Source of the DNA: UMGS1783 sp900555065
Lineage (GTDB): Bacteria; Bacillota; Clostridia; Oscillospirales; UMGS1783
DNA length: 64,000 nt
Assembly (NCBI GenBank): GCA_937991645.1
Contig: CALKPL010000038.1
Location: forward strand, 119,105 to 183,104
Reading direction: 5' to 3'
A program made the translations under genes and the position numbers. Below are positions 34,098 to 43,249 of this stretch, in pieces (the stretch's first letter is position 1; each line of letters starts with the position of its first letter). The notes under the pieces were generated by a model that worked only from the letters and a program-made list of their open reading frames with translations, ran no database searches and was not told where the DNA came from.

Positions 34098-34131
34098 ATA
34101 AGCAAACAACGTGATGGAGGGAAAGACAGAA

Positions 34132-34806
34132 ATGAAACGCATTCTCGCGGCCGCCGCTGCGATCGCTCTGTTCTGCGCCCTGTTCGCCGCCTGCGGGAAG
34201 ACGGAAGAGCCGGAGAGTTCGCAAAGCTCTTCGTACATATCCAGCAACAGTTCGAGCCGCAGCTCCAGCAGCTCCAGCAGTAGCAGCCGTACAAGCAGCA
34301 GTTCCAGCAGCAGCGCAAGCCAAAGTTCAAGCCAGAGCAGCAGCTCGGACTCCGAATCCGTCCCGGCGATGGGACCGATCTCCCGCCCTTATGACGGCGT
34401 GATCCCCGATGCGCTCCAGGCCCTGTTCGACAAAACTCTGCTTGAGATTTTCCCGGACGCGCCCGAACCCAGCCATATGGAAGGCGGCAGCGCGTGGTAT
34501 CTGTATGACGAGAGCAACAACACCTACCTGCTGTTCAGCCCGTTCGGGGAACCGGATGAGAACTATCTGCAGGGGATCGCGGGCAATATCGGCATGCTGA
34601 TGGAGGGCAGAGACAAAGTCTCCGTCGCCGATCTGAAAGCCGCCTATGGGGATCGGTTCACGGTGGAGGCGGATATGATGAACGACGGCTGGGTCGGCAT
34701 TCTGAAGGCGGACGGGCTGGTCGTGTTCTTTGAAGGGCTTGTCAGCAACAGCGACGACAACATTACCCTGTTCCGAATGCGGATTGACGACAGCTTATAT
34801 GGTTAA
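34132..34806 (+). CDS. Lipoprotein with Ser-rich linker, function unknown
   Basis: The ATG at 34132 starts a lipoprotein signal (MKRILAAAAAIALFCALFAAC) and follows GGAGGG; an ATG at 34111 is less well placed. Residues 25-78 are almost pure serine, a flexible stalk. The remaining 145 residues form a compact alpha/beta domain (PSHMEGGSAWYLYDESNNTYLLFSPF ... DLKAAYGDRFTVEAD) that I cannot place in a family. It stands alone between two promoters and a double terminator. Confidence 0.75.
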   Translation: MKRILAAAAAIALFCALFAACGKTEEPESSQSSSYISSNSSSRSSSSSSSSSRTSSSSSSSASQSSSQSSSSDSESVPAMGPISRPYDGVIPDALQALFDKTLLEIFPDAPEPSHMEGGSAWYLYDESNNTYLLFSPFGEPDENYLQGIAGNIGMLMEGRDKVSVADLKAAYGDRFTVEADMMNDGWVGILKADGLVVFFEGLVSNSDDNITLFRMRIDDSLYG

Positions 34807-34813
34807 ACTATTA

Positions 34814-34884
34814 CAGGCGGGAGTTCGACTCCCGCCTGTTTCTGCACGTCGGAGCAAGCTTTGTATCGCTTGCTCCGATTTTTT
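34814..34884 (+). terminator. Two consecutive stem-loop terminators
   Basis: CAGGCGGGAGT/ACTCCCGCCTG (34814-34838) is followed by TTT. TCGGAGCAAGC/GCTTGCTCCGA (34849-34878) is followed by T6. The first hairpin resembles a tRNA T-arm only superficially. Confidence 0.8.
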
Positions 34885-35187
34885 ATAAAAATCAGAGCGC
34901 GCTTACGCCGCTGCTCCTCCTTCCTCCACAAAGCCGGCGGCTTTGCGGGGACCCCCAATATAAGCTGCATGTCGCTTGCGGCATACTTTTGCAAAAGCTG
35001 CCTGCGCGCTCACGCCGCTGCGTCTCCTCTTTCGCAAAAAGTCACGCTCGGCTTGCCTGTTCGGTTGTAAACGCCCTCACGACGGTTCGCTGTCGCTACC
35101 AACTTTTTGCGAATTACGAGGGTTTAACGCCCACCTCCGAAAAGCCGAAAAAATCTTTTTCATGTGCCTCTCACACGCGGCGGCCTG
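34885..35187. other. Intergenic stretch without a gene
   Basis: The sequence contains two diverged copies of a short motif (GCGCGCTYACGCCGCTGC and flanks) but no start or ribosome site of note. I see no gene. Confidence 0.5.
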
Positions 35188-35217
35188 TTGATTTCCGCCG
35201 CCGCGATATGCTATAAT
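35188..35217 (+). promoter_or_regulatory. Sigma-A-type promoter of the HD-domain gene
   Basis: TTGATT (35188-35193), an 18-bp spacer and TATAAT (35212-35217) lie 34 nt before the ATG. Confidence 0.65.
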
Positions 35218-35251
35218 AAGCGCACACGACGAAAACTAAGGGGAGACGCAT

Positions 35252-36517
35252 ATGGCGGAGCAGACGCAGGACATACTGGAAGAAATCCTGCAGGAAAACG
35301 AGCGGGAGCAGCGGCTGTTTGGCTTTGACGAGGCGACCAGCGCAGCCCTGCGCGGCGTTTCCGAGACGGAAGAGGCCGCGCTGAGCGAATACGCGACAAA
35401 GAACTCCGAAGCGCTGCGTAAATTTGACCGGAAAAGCGAGTATGACATTCTGCGCGGCCCCTTTGCCATCGACACGGACAAAATCCTGCACAATGCCCTG
35501 TACAACCGGTACATAGACAAGACACAGGTTTTCTCCTTTTATAAAAACGACGACATCACGAGACGTTCCACCCATGTACAGCTCGTCTCGCGGATTGCGC
35601 GTACGATCGGGCGGGCGCTGCGGCTCAATCTCGACCTGATCGAGGCGATCGCCGTGGGGCACGACATCGGCCATACCCCTTTCGGGCACAGGGGCGAACA
35701 ATACCTGAGCGACCTGTACCTGCAAAGCGACAGGAAACGGTACTTTCAACACAATGTGCACAGCGTGCGGGTTTTGAAAACCATGACCAGAACCAACCTC
35801 ACCCTGCAGACGCTCGACGGCGTGCTGTGCCACAACGGCGAGGACGAGTTTATCGAGTACCGACCGAGCGGACTTCGCACGTTTGAACAGTTTGAGCGCA
35901 ACGTCGAACAATGCTACACGGACAAGGCCTTTATCAAAACGCTGCGGCCCAATACGCTGGAGGGCTGCGTAGTCCGAATCAGCGACATGATCGCCTACAT
36001 ATGGAAGGACCGGCAGGACGCAAGGAAGCTGGACCTGACAAAGGACGTCGCATTCACGCCGACTATCCTGGGCGGAAACAACATTGAGTTTTTAAACAAC
36101 ATCGTAGCCAATATTGTAAAAAACAGCATGAACCAAAACTGCCTGCGCATGGACCCAGAGGTATTTGAAGCGCTCAGGACGCTCAAACGCGAAAATTATG
36201 AGTTTATCTATAAAAACGAACAGGTAATGGAGCCGTACGAAACAGTGGTCAAGCCCATGATGGAGCGCATATACCACAGGCTGTATGAGGACCTGCTTAC
36301 GAGCCAATTCGACTCTCCGGTGTATCAGCACCATCTCAGCCATTTCATCCTGGGTAAGAGTTACCGCGACGAGGAGAATCGCGTGACGGCGGACCCGGAC
36401 GATATTGTCGTCGACTATATCGCGAGCATGACGGACGATTATTTTATCGATCTGTACGCGTATTTGTTTCCCGACGATCCCTTTAACCAGAAAGTGCGAT
36501 ATATCCCCTATTTTTAA
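35252..36517 (+). CDS. dGTPase-like HD-domain phosphohydrolase
   Basis: A 421-residue cytoplasmic protein with the HD metal site of the dGTP triphosphohydrolase family: RRSTHVQLVSRIARTIG supplies the first His, GHDIGHTPFGHRGE the HD pair and the downstream histidines, and CVVRISDMIAYIWKD the later Asp. Such enzymes split dNTPs into nucleoside and triphosphate and help balance nucleotide pools. An N-terminal extension of about 65 acidic residues precedes the usual start of the domain. The ribosome site AAGGGGAG is 6 nt before ATG. It is monocistronic. Confidence 0.85.
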   Translation: MAEQTQDILEEILQENEREQRLFGFDEATSAALRGVSETEEAALSEYATKNSEALRKFDRKSEYDILRGPFAIDTDKILHNALYNRYIDKTQVFSFYKNDDITRRSTHVQLVSRIARTIGRALRLNLDLIEAIAVGHDIGHTPFGHRGEQYLSDLYLQSDRKRYFQHNVHSVRVLKTMTRTNLTLQTLDGVLCHNGEDEFIEYRPSGLRTFEQFERNVEQCYTDKAFIKTLRPNTLEGCVVRISDMIAYIWKDRQDARKLDLTKDVAFTPTILGGNNIEFLNNIVANIVKNSMNQNCLRMDPEVFEALRTLKRENYEFIYKNEQVMEPYETVVKPMMERIYHRLYEDLLTSQFDSPVYQHHLSHFILGKSYRDEENRVTADPDDIVVDYIASMTDDYFIDLYAYLFPDDPFNQKVRYIPYF

Positions 36518-36521
36518 ACAC

Positions 36522-36564
36522 AACGCCTGCAGCCGGGCTCTGCATACCGGCCGCAGGCGTTTTT
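36522..36564. terminator. Convergent stem-loop terminator
   Basis: AACGCCTGCAGCCGG pairs with CCGGCCGCAGGCGTT and T4 follows. It serves the HD-domain gene from the left and probably the minus-strand gene from the right. Confidence 0.75.
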
Positions 36565-36575
36565 CAGACGCGTCT

Positions 36576-37046
36576 CTAGCGGTTTTCCTTGCACGACCAT
36601 TCGCTCACTTCAAGCCGCATGACCGCCGTGCGGGCGACGGCGGCGGCGTCAAAATGCCACGTCCGCTTTCCCGTACAGTGCTCCATAATCCGCGCAAGGC
36701 CGTATTCTTTCTCGCAGGGCGACTGCAAAAGCAAAAGCCGGCCCCTGCCCATGACGCTCCGGTACCGAAAGGTATTCGCGCATGCGCTCTGTCCTTCGAA
36801 TAGCGCATGTCCGCAGTCCGCTTCAAAGCTCACCGTACGCTGCGCCGGCAGAAGCGACATCTTTTTCCCCTGCGTCGCGCCGTGAAAATACAGCGTCAGC
36901 GCGCCGTCTTTGTCCTCAAAACCAAAGTTCATGGGCACGATATAGGCGGCGTCCCCATCCACAAAACCGAGGCGGCAGCAGTCGCACCGCCTTAAAACTT
37001 CCAGCATGCTTTTGTAATCCGTAATTTCCCTTTCCGTCCTTCTCAT
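36576..37046 (-). CDS. PNPOx-like flavin-binding split-barrel protein
   Basis: A 156-residue protein of the pyridoxamine 5'-phosphate oxidase-like/NimA-type group: CDCCRLGFVDGDAAYIVPMNFGFED near the start and YFHGATQGKKMSLL in the middle are typical. Members bind FMN or similar cofactors and reduce small molecules; the substrate cannot be named. The ATG at 37046 is used because the ATG at 37052 immediately abuts the GGGAGG ribosome site. Confidence 0.8.
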   Translation of the reverse strand: MRRTEREITDYKSMLEVLRRCDCCRLGFVDGDAAYIVPMNFGFEDKDGALTLYFHGATQGKKMSLLPAQRTVSFEADCGHALFEGQSACANTFRYRSVMGRGRLLLLQSPCEKEYGLARIMEHCTGKRTWHFDAAAVARTAVMRLEVSEWSCKENR

Positions 37047-37064
37047 ACCCATCCTCCCAAGACG

Positions 37065-37094
37065 AAAGCGGCGGGTGGAACCCGCCGCTTTTCA
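37065..37094. terminator. Stem-loop terminator after argF
   Basis: AAAGCGGCGGGT/ACCCGCCGCTTT forms a 12-bp stem with a 3-nt loop, 14 nt after the argF stop. Confidence 0.7.
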
Positions 37095-37107
37095 GTTATT
37101 TCCAAGC

Positions 37108-38007
37108 TCAGCTCATGAGCCGGACCAGCACGGCCTTTTGCGCGTGCAGGCGGTTTTCCGCTTCGTCAAAGATCTCCTGCGCGTGCGCCTCCAGAACCTC
37201 ATCGGTGATTTCCTCACCGCGGTGCGCGGGCAGGCAGTGCAAAACCATCGCGTCCGGCTTTGCCGCGCGCATGACCGCAGCATTGACCTGGTACCCCTGA
37301 AAAGCCGCCATGCGCTGCCGGCTCTCCTCCTCCTGGCCCATGGACGCCCACACATCGGTATATACCACGTCCGCGCCCGATACCGCTTCTTCAACGGATT
37401 CAGTGCAGACGAACGCGCCGTTCTCAGCCGCCCACCGCATGATTTGCGCATCGGGCCGGTAATCGTTCGGACAGGCGATACTTACCGACATGCCCGTTTT
37501 GATTCCGCCGACAATCAGGGAATTGGCCATATTGTTCCCGTCGCCCACAAAGCAGAGTTTGCGGCCGGCAAGCTCCTTCTTGCGGGCACGGATCGTCATC
37601 AGGTCCGCAAGCACCTGGCAGGGGTGCGCATAGTCTGTCAGCCCGTTGATCACGGGAATGCTGCCGTACTTTGCCAAATCCTCGGCCTCTTTCTGCGCAT
37701 AGGTCCGGATCATAATCCCGTGCAGGTAGCGGGACAGTACGCGCGCCGTGTCCTGCACCGGCTCGCCGCGGTCGATCTGCAGCCCGGTGCTCAAAAACAG
37801 CGCGCTGCCGCCCAGTTCATACATGCCGACTTCAAAGGAGACGCGGGTGCGTGTCGAAGCTTTGCGAAAGATCATGCCCAGCGATTTCCCCTCCAGATAC
37901 CTGTGCGGTTCACCCGCATTGCGCTTGCGCTTCAATTCGTCGCCCAGATCCAGTATCTCCAGTATTTCCGCCGCAGTCAAATCCGAAAGTTTCAGCAAAT
38001 GCCGCAT
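37108..38007 (-). CDS. argF: Ornithine carbamoyltransferase
   Basis: A 299-residue enzyme that joins carbamoyl phosphate and ornithine to citrulline in arginine synthesis. The carbamoyl-phosphate motif STRTR (in FRKASTRTRVSFE), the HPCQ motif (DYAHPCQVLADL), the ornithine-side MGQEEE region and HCLPAHRGEEI are all present and normal. The start is the ATG 8 nt after AAGGAGG at 38007. It is a single gene under a promoter with two ARG boxes; no other arg gene lies in the window. Confidence 0.95.
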   Translation of the reverse strand: MRHLLKLSDLTAAEILEILDLGDELKRKRNAGEPHRYLEGKSLGMIFRKASTRTRVSFEVGMYELGGSALFLSTGLQIDRGEPVQDTARVLSRYLHGIMIRTYAQKEAEDLAKYGSIPVINGLTDYAHPCQVLADLMTIRARKKELAGRKLCFVGDGNNMANSLIVGGIKTGMSVSIACPNDYRPDAQIMRWAAENGAFVCTESVEEAVSGADVVYTDVWASMGQEEESRQRMAAFQGYQVNAAVMRAAKPDAMVLHCLPAHRGEEITDEVLEAHAQEIFDEAENRLHAQKAVLVRLMS

Positions 38008-38063
38008 GGCCCCGTCCTCCTTCATCCCGTTATTGGATGCATATATATTCTGTATGATACCTA

Positions 38064-38125
38064 ATTATACACGGTTTTCCCGGCATGTCAAGTATATTTA
38101 TGCATAAAATTGCATTTTATCCATG
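38064..38125 (-). promoter_or_regulatory. argF promoter with tandem ARG boxes
   Basis: On the minus strand TTGACA (38091-38086), 16 bp and TATAAT (38069-38064) form the promoter. Two 18-bp boxes, CATGGATAAAATGCAATT (38125-38108) and TATGCATAAATATACTTG (38106-38089), lie just upstream and overlap the -35 box. They match the AhrC/ArgR operator consensus, so arginine should repress argF. Confidence 0.75.
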
Positions 38126-38133
38126 TAAGCATA

Positions 38134-38457
38134 TCAGCTTTCGCGGTCCACCGTTTTCATCGGCTTTAAGTTGCCGATTTTCTCGCGCCGGCGGATCAGC
38201 ACGTCCTCTATCGCGCTGAGGGGCACATTCCGCTCTGCGAGCAGCACGAGCAGATGATAGAGCAGATCACACACTTCCTCTGTCAGCGGTTCCGGTTCGG
38301 GGTTCTTGGCGGCAATGATCACCTCGCTGCACTCCTCCCCGCATTTTTTCAGGATCTTATCCAGACCCTTTTCAAACAGATATGCGGTATATGAACCCTC
38401 GCTCGGGTTGCGTTTGCGGTCGCAGACGATCTCATACAGCTCGCGCAGCACTTCCAT
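38134..38457 (-). CDS. hisE: Phosphoribosyl-ATP pyrophosphatase
   Basis: A 107-residue protein of the MazG-like HisE family: GLDKILKKCGEECSEVIIAAKN and EEVCDLLYHLLVLLAE carry the acidic metal-binding residues. It hydrolyses PR-ATP to PR-AMP, the second step of histidine synthesis. It is separate from HisI here (they are fused in many bacteria) and is the last gene of the operon, 3 nt after hisI. Confidence 0.95.
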   Translation of the reverse strand: MEVLRELYEIVCDRKRNPSEGSYTAYLFEKGLDKILKKCGEECSEVIIAAKNPEPEPLTEEVCDLLYHLLVLLAERNVPLSAIEDVLIRRREKIGNLKPMKTVDRES

Positions 38458-38460
38458 AAC

Positions 38461-38781
38461 TCAAAACTCCTTTATCGTATTGAAAAAACAAGTGTGGTTT
38501 CCCGTGTGACAGGCGGGGCCCGTCTGTTCGACAGTGACGAGCAGGGTGTCAAAGTCGCAGTCGGCGACAACCGACAGTACCCGCTGCACATGGCCCGAAG
38601 TCTCGCCCTTTTTCCACAGCCGGCCGCGCGACCTGCTGAAAAAACAGGTGTAGCCTGTTTCCAGCGTCAAGGCCAGGCTCTCGCGGTTCATATAGGCGAG
38701 CATGAGCACTTCGTTTGTTCCCGCCTGCTGGACGATCGCGGGGATCAGTTCCCCCTTTTCGAATAGCCGTTCTAAATCCAT
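38461..38781 (-). CDS. hisI: Phosphoribosyl-AMP cyclohydrolase
   Basis: A 106-residue stand-alone HisI. The zinc and active-site motifs are seen: AYMNRESLALTLETG, SRSRGRLWKKGETSGH, DCDFDTLLV and ACHTGNHTCFF. It opens the purine ring of PR-AMP, the third step. It starts 15 nt after hisF. Confidence 0.95.
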   Translation of the reverse strand: MDLERLFEKGELIPAIVQQAGTNEVLMLAYMNRESLALTLETGYTCFFSRSRGRLWKKGETSGHVQRVLSVVADCDFDTLLVTVEQTGPACHTGNHTCFFNTIKEF

Positions 38782-38796
38782 AAGAAAACCTCCTGC

Positions 38797-39552
38797 TTAG
38801 CGGACGGGAATACCGCGCGTGCGCAGATAGTCCTTGACCTGGCCGACCGTCAACTCCCCATAGTGTAACAGGGACGCGGCAAGCGCCGCGGACGCTCCCG
38901 TCTTTTCAAATACCTCGGCAAAATGCGCCAGGCCGCCGCAGCCGCCGGATGCGATAACCGGCACGTTGACCGCTGCGATTACGGCGTTGAGCATATCAAT
39001 ATCAAAACCATCGCGCGTCCCGTCCGCGTCCATGGACGTGAGCAGGATTTCGCCCGCGCCCAGACGCACGCCTTCGCGCGCCCATTCGACCGCATCCAGC
39101 CCAGTGTCGACCCTGCCGCCGTTTATGACGACGGAATAACCGCCTGCGGCGTTGCGGCGCGCGTCGATGGCGAGCACCACGCACTGGCTGCCGAACTGCG
39201 CTGCAGCGTCCGAAATCAGACCGGGATCGCGTACTGCCGCAGAATTGACCGAAGCTTTGTCCGCGCCTGCGCGTAGCAGCGCGCGCATATCCTCCGCCGT
39301 GCGAATCCCACCGCCGACCGTCAGGGGTACGAACACCTCTTTTGCCGTCATGCGCACTACGTCCGCCATTGTCCCCCGCGCCTCATGTGTGGCGGTGATG
39401 TCGAGAAACACGATCTCGTCCGCGCCCTGCGCGTTATAGGCCTTGGCGCACTCCACGGGATCGCCGACTTCCTTGATCCCAACAAAATTCACGCCTTTGA
39501 CCACCTTCCCGTCCCGTACGTCCAGGCAGGGAATGATTCGTTTTGCAAGCAT
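38797..39552 (-). CDS. hisF: Imidazole glycerol phosphate synthase, cyclase subunit
   Basis: A 251-residue TIM barrel with the HisF signatures IPCLDVRDGKVVKGVNF (catalytic Asp), VGGGIRT, and LTSMDADGTRDGFD (second catalytic Asp). It works with HisH to make IGP and AICAR. Length is normal. It lies 14 nt after hisA. Confidence 0.97.
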   Translation of the reverse strand: MLAKRIIPCLDVRDGKVVKGVNFVGIKEVGDPVECAKAYNAQGADEIVFLDITATHEARGTMADVVRMTAKEVFVPLTVGGGIRTAEDMRALLRAGADKASVNSAAVRDPGLISDAAAQFGSQCVVLAIDARRNAAGGYSVVINGGRVDTGLDAVEWAREGVRLGAGEILLTSMDADGTRDGFDIDMLNAVIAAVNVPVIASGGCGGLAHFAEVFEKTGASAALAASLLHYGELTVGQVKDYLRTRGIPVR

Positions 39553-39566
39553 ACTTGCACCCCCTG

Positions 39567-40292
39567 TTACAGAACCCGCGCGCGCGCAGCCCTAAGCGCC
39601 TCTTTCAGGTCGAGCGCGCCGTTGTAGAGCGCCTTTCCACAGATTACGCCGTACAGGCCGAGCTTTTTGCAGGCGACGATATCGGCAAGCCCCGCTACGC
39701 CGCCGCTGGCGATAATATCGCATGACACGGCGTCGCGCAGCGCCTCCAGCTGCCCTAAGTTCAAACCCTCCAGCGTTCCGTCGCGCGAGATGTCGGTGTA
39801 AATGATGGTCTTCACTCCGACGGCCTCCATCTCTTTTGCGAGTGTGATAAAATCCACGTCGCTCTCTTCGAGCCAGCCGTTGGTGGCGACAATGCCGCCG
39901 CGCGCGTCGATCCCGACCGCGAGCCGTTCGCCGAACATGGACACCGCAAGCTTTGTCAGCGGTTTATTATTCACGGCGACAGAGCCCAGGATCATACGGT
40001 GCACGCCGAGTCCCCGGTAAAATTCCATATCCGCAAGGGTGCGGATCCCGCCGCCGACCTGCACGCGCAGGCCGGTCTGCTCCAGCACCCGGCGCACCTG
40101 TTCGCTGTTTACCGGCTTTTTCTGCTTCGCGCCGTCCAGATCGACCATATGCAGCCAGTTGCAGCCGGCGGCGGCGAACCGGCGCGCGGCCTCCAGTATA
40201 TCGTCGGCAACCTGTGCTGCCGTCGCATAGTCGCCGCGCACAAGCCGTACGCACGCGCCGTCAATCATATCTATCGCAGGGAACAGGATCAT
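39567..40292 (-). CDS. hisA: ProFAR isomerase
   Basis: A 241-residue TIM barrel with LFPAIDMIDGACVRLVRGDY (catalytic Asp), VGGGIRTL and IYTDISRDGTLEGLN (second Asp). It isomerises ProFAR to PRFAR in histidine synthesis. Its start overlaps the hisH stop by 4 nt. Confidence 0.97.
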   Translation of the reverse strand: MILFPAIDMIDGACVRLVRGDYATAAQVADDILEAARRFAAAGCNWLHMVDLDGAKQKKPVNSEQVRRVLEQTGLRVQVGGGIRTLADMEFYRGLGVHRMILGSVAVNNKPLTKLAVSMFGERLAVGIDARGGIVATNGWLEESDVDFITLAKEMEAVGVKTIIYTDISRDGTLEGLNLGQLEALRDAVSCDIIASGGVAGLADIVACKKLGLYGVICGKALYNGALDLKEALRAARARVL

Positions 40293-40900
40293 ATCGCCAT
40301 CCTCCAGAAATTCCGAAGTATTGTCAGCCCGACCTCGCCGCTTTTTTCAGGGTGGAACTGGCAGCCGAATACCTGGCCGCGGCCGACTGCGGCTGGAACC
40401 GTCTCGCCGTATTCCGTGTCCGCAAGCACGCACGCGCTGTCCGTATCGGCCCGGTATGAATGCACAAAATAGACGCAGCTGCCCGCGTCTACGCCGTCGA
40501 GCAGCGGTGTTGCGGCGCGGATGCGCAGGCTGTTCCAGCCCATGTGCGGAACGGGCAAACCCGCCGCCTGCAGCCGGACCACCCGGCCGGGAAGCAGGCC
40601 GAGCCCCGGCGTTTCAGAAAACTCCGTGCCGAGTTCGAACAAAGCCTGCATGCCCAGACAAATACCCAGAAACGGCTTGCGCAGCGCAGAGGCGCACAAC
40701 GCGCCTGTAAGAGCGGCGGCGCGCAGCTTGTTCATTGCGTCCGGAAACGCGCCCACACCGGGCAGCAGTACGGCCGCGCTCCGTTCCAGTGCTTCAGGCT
40801 CCGAAGTAATGATGCTTCGCGCGCCGATATAGTCCAGGGCGTTTTTCATAGAAAACAGGTTGCCCGCCCCATAGTCCACAATCGCGATATATCTATCCAT
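40289..40900 (-). CDS. hisH: Imidazole glycerol phosphate synthase, glutaminase subunit
   Basis: A 203-residue class I glutamine amidotransferase. The nucleophile elbow GICLGMQALFE and the His/Glu pair QFHPEKSGEVG are intact, as is the N-terminal IVDYGAGNLFS. It supplies ammonia to HisF. It lies 10 nt after hisC. Confidence 0.97.
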   Translation of the reverse strand: MDRYIAIVDYGAGNLFSMKNALDYIGARSIITSEPEALERSAAVLLPGVGAFPDAMNKLRAAALTGALCASALRKPFLGICLGMQALFELGTEFSETPGLGLLPGRVVRLQAAGLPVPHMGWNSLRIRAATPLLDGVDAGSCVYFVHSYRADTDSACVLADTEYGETVPAAVGRGQVFGCQFHPEKSGEVGLTILRNFWRMAI

Positions 40901-40910
40901 TGCAGTTCCC

Positions 40911-41963
40911 TCAGTCCAGAATTCCGTCGAGCGCAGCTACGAGCGCGGCGTTCTCCGCTTCGCTGCCCGCTGTGATGCGCAGATGCGAACCAAGGCGTCG
41001 GACGATAATACCGCGCGCTTTCAGGCGTTCAAATACCAGACCTGCGTCCGGCGCGGCGACATACAGAAAATTGGTGCACGACGGATAGATACGGTACGCG
41101 CCGCGTTTGCAGGCCAGCAGTTGCTCCAGCTCCCGCGCCAGCGCCGCACGCGACGCGGTGAGCGCGGCCGCAGCGTCGCGCAGATACGCCCGATCTTCAA
41201 GCACGGCCGCGCCGATCACGGCGGATACGCCGTTGACGTTATAGGGCGACTTGACTGCGCGCAGCGCGTCCGTAATCCGCGCATTCGCCACTGCGAATCC
41301 AAGCCGTATGTTGGCCAGTCCCAGCGCTTTGGAACAGGTTTTCAGAATCACAAGATTATCATAGTCCTCAACCTCGCCGAGCAGACTCTGATCCCAAAAA
41401 TCCATATACGCCTCGTCGAGGATAACAAGCGCTTCGGTATCCCGCACAAGCGCGCGCACCTCGGCACGGGCCATGCCCAGGGAGGTGGGGTTGCACGGGT
41501 TTGAGAACACGACTGCGCGCGCGCCCGTTTCCCGCACTTTCGCCGCGATCTCACTGCCGGTAACACAGCCGTCCGGCCCTTTGTCCATCACCGCGCAGTT
41601 CGCTTCATACAGCGCCGCGTAGAACGGATACATGCTGAAATCGGGCGCAAGGGTGAGTACCGTGTCTCCCTTTTCCAGAAAACAGGCGAGCAGGATGCTG
41701 ATCAGTTCGTCAGAGCCATTGCCCGCAGTTACGCAGCGGGGTCTTACGCCGTAGGCCGAGGCAAAGGCGCGGCAGGCGTTTTCGGCGAGCGGATCGGGAT
41801 AGCGGTTGAAGGCGATTTGCGCAAGCTTCTGCGAAATCGTCTCCCGCAGATGCGGCGGCAGCGGAAGAAACGACTCGTTCGCGTCCAGCCGGACGGGGTA
41901 CTCGCCGCTGATGGGATCGTACGGCTGCAAGTCCGCTATTTTCCGATTCAACACATAACCCAT
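40911..41963 (-). CDS. hisC: Histidinol-phosphate aminotransferase
   Basis: A 350-residue PLP enzyme of fold type I. The PLP lysine lies in KTCSKALGLANIRLGF; LDANES, NPCNPTS and LDEAYMDF are also present. It starts at the ATG that overlaps the hisD TAA by one base (TAATG); an open frame running further upstream lies inside hisD. No hisB follows, although this is where many operons carry it. Confidence 0.95.
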   Translation of the reverse strand: MGYVLNRKIADLQPYDPISGEYPVRLDANESFLPLPPHLRETISQKLAQIAFNRYPDPLAENACRAFASAYGVRPRCVTAGNGSDELISILLACFLEKGDTVLTLAPDFSMYPFYAALYEANCAVMDKGPDGCVTGSEIAAKVRETGARAVVFSNPCNPTSLGMARAEVRALVRDTEALVILDEAYMDFWDQSLLGEVEDYDNLVILKTCSKALGLANIRLGFAVANARITDALRAVKSPYNVNGVSAVIGAAVLEDRAYLRDAAAALTASRAALARELEQLLACKRGAYRIYPSCTNFLYVAAPDAGLVFERLKARGIIVRRLGSHLRITAGSEAENAALVAALDGILD

Positions 41964-43249
41964 TATGAAAACCTCACTTTTACGGCGTTGGCGTGTGCGT
42001 ACAGCCCCTCTCGCTCCGCAATGGTCACAATATCTTCGCGCGCGCTGCAAAGCGCCTGCTGCGTATACGAGATAAAGCTGGTTTTTTTCACAAAATCGTC
42101 CACCGAAAGCGGCGAAAAGAAACGCGCCGTACCGCTCGTCGGCAAAACATGGTTGGGGCCGGCGTAGTAGTCGCCCAACGGTTCGGGGGAATAGCTGCCG
42201 ACAAAAATGGAACCCGCGTTGTCCAGCCGGCCCAGCAGCTGCATCCCGTCGGCGCACACCACTTCCAAATGTTCCGGTGCGAGGGCGTTGGCCATGGATA
42301 CGGCCTGGTCGAGCGTTTTACAGATGATGATTGCGCCGTAGTCCGCCAGCGACTGTTCGATGATTTCCCGCCGCGGCATGGACGCCGTCTGCCGGACAAG
42401 CTCCTCGCCCACGCGCATCGCAAGCGCGGCGCTGGTCGTGACGAGGACGGCGCTTGCAAGCGCGTCGTGTTCGGCCTGCGACATGAGGTCCGCGGCGATA
42501 AAGCGCGGATCGGCGGTATCGTCCGCAAGAATAAGTATCTCGCTTGGGCCCGCGATCATGTCGATGTCAACCGTCCCATACACGAGCTTTTTGGCCGTTG
42601 CGACATAGATATTGCCCGGGCCCACGATCTTGTCCACACGCGGCACGCTCTCCGTTGCGTATGCGAGCGCCGCCACGCCCTGCGCGCCGCCGGCAAGGAA
42701 CACCCTGTCCACGCCCGCGATCCAGGCCGCAGTGAGAATATCGGGATTGGGTTTGCCGTCCCGGCCGGGCGGCGTGACCATCACGATCTCACCCACGCCC
42801 GCAATTTTTGCAGGAATTGCGTTCATCAGTACGGAACTGGGATAAGCCGCCGTGCCGCCCGGCACATACAGCCCGACGCGGTGCAGACCCCGTACCCGCT
42901 GGCCCAGCAGTACGCCGGAGGGCTGCATATCGATAAACCCCTGCTGCTTTTGCCGCTGGTGGAAAGCGGCAATATTTTCCTTCGCGCGCAGCATGGCCTG
43001 TACAAACTTTTCGTCGCTGTGCTCATAAGCTGCGCGCACAGCGGCACGGGGCACTTCGAGCGCGTCAAGCGAAACGCCGTCAAACTGACGGGTATAGCGC
43101 AGAACCGCCGCGTCGCCTTCCAGACGCACCTGCTCGAGTATCTCCATGACGGCGCGGGTCACCTTTGCGTCTATCTCACCCGCGCGCCCACGCATTTCTT
43201 TCAACAAATTGACTTCCGTCGTCCCATCCGCCACGATTGTCCTGATCAT
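41963..43249 (-). CDS. hisD: Histidinol dehydrogenase
   Basis: A 428-residue zinc enzyme that oxidises histidinol to histidine in two NAD-dependent steps. Hallmarks are seen: VPGGTAAYPSSVLMNAIPAKIAGV, DKIVGPGNIYVATAKKLVYG, IAGPSEILILAD and the metal-binding SQAEHD and EHLEV. Length is normal. It overlaps hisG by 4 nt and hisC by 1 nt. Confidence 0.97.
   Translation of the reverse strand: MIRTIVADGTTEVNLLKEMRGRAGEIDAKVTRAVMEILEQVRLEGDAAVLRYTRQFDGVSLDALEVPRAAVRAAYEHSDEKFVQAMLRAKENIAAFHQRQKQQGFIDMQPSGVLLGQRVRGLHRVGLYVPGGTAAYPSSVLMNAIPAKIAGVGEIVMVTPPGRDGKPNPDILTAAWIAGVDRVFLAGGAQGVAALAYATESVPRVDKIVGPGNIYVATAKKLVYGTVDIDMIAGPSEILILADDTADPRFIAADLMSQAEHDALASAVLVTTSAALAMRVGEELVRQTASMPRREIIEQSLADYGAIIICKTLDQAVSMANALAPEHLEVVCADGMQLLGRLDNAGSIFVGSYSPEPLGDYYAGPNHVLPTSGTARFFSPLSVDDFVKKTSFISYTQQALCSAREDIVTIAEREGLYAHANAVKVRFS

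Noticed and set aside
34811..34842. tRNA T-arm-like sequence GGGAGTTCGACTCCC
   Set aside because: The stem pairs only as a simple hairpin, no acceptor or anticodon arms exist, and it follows a gene as a terminator would.
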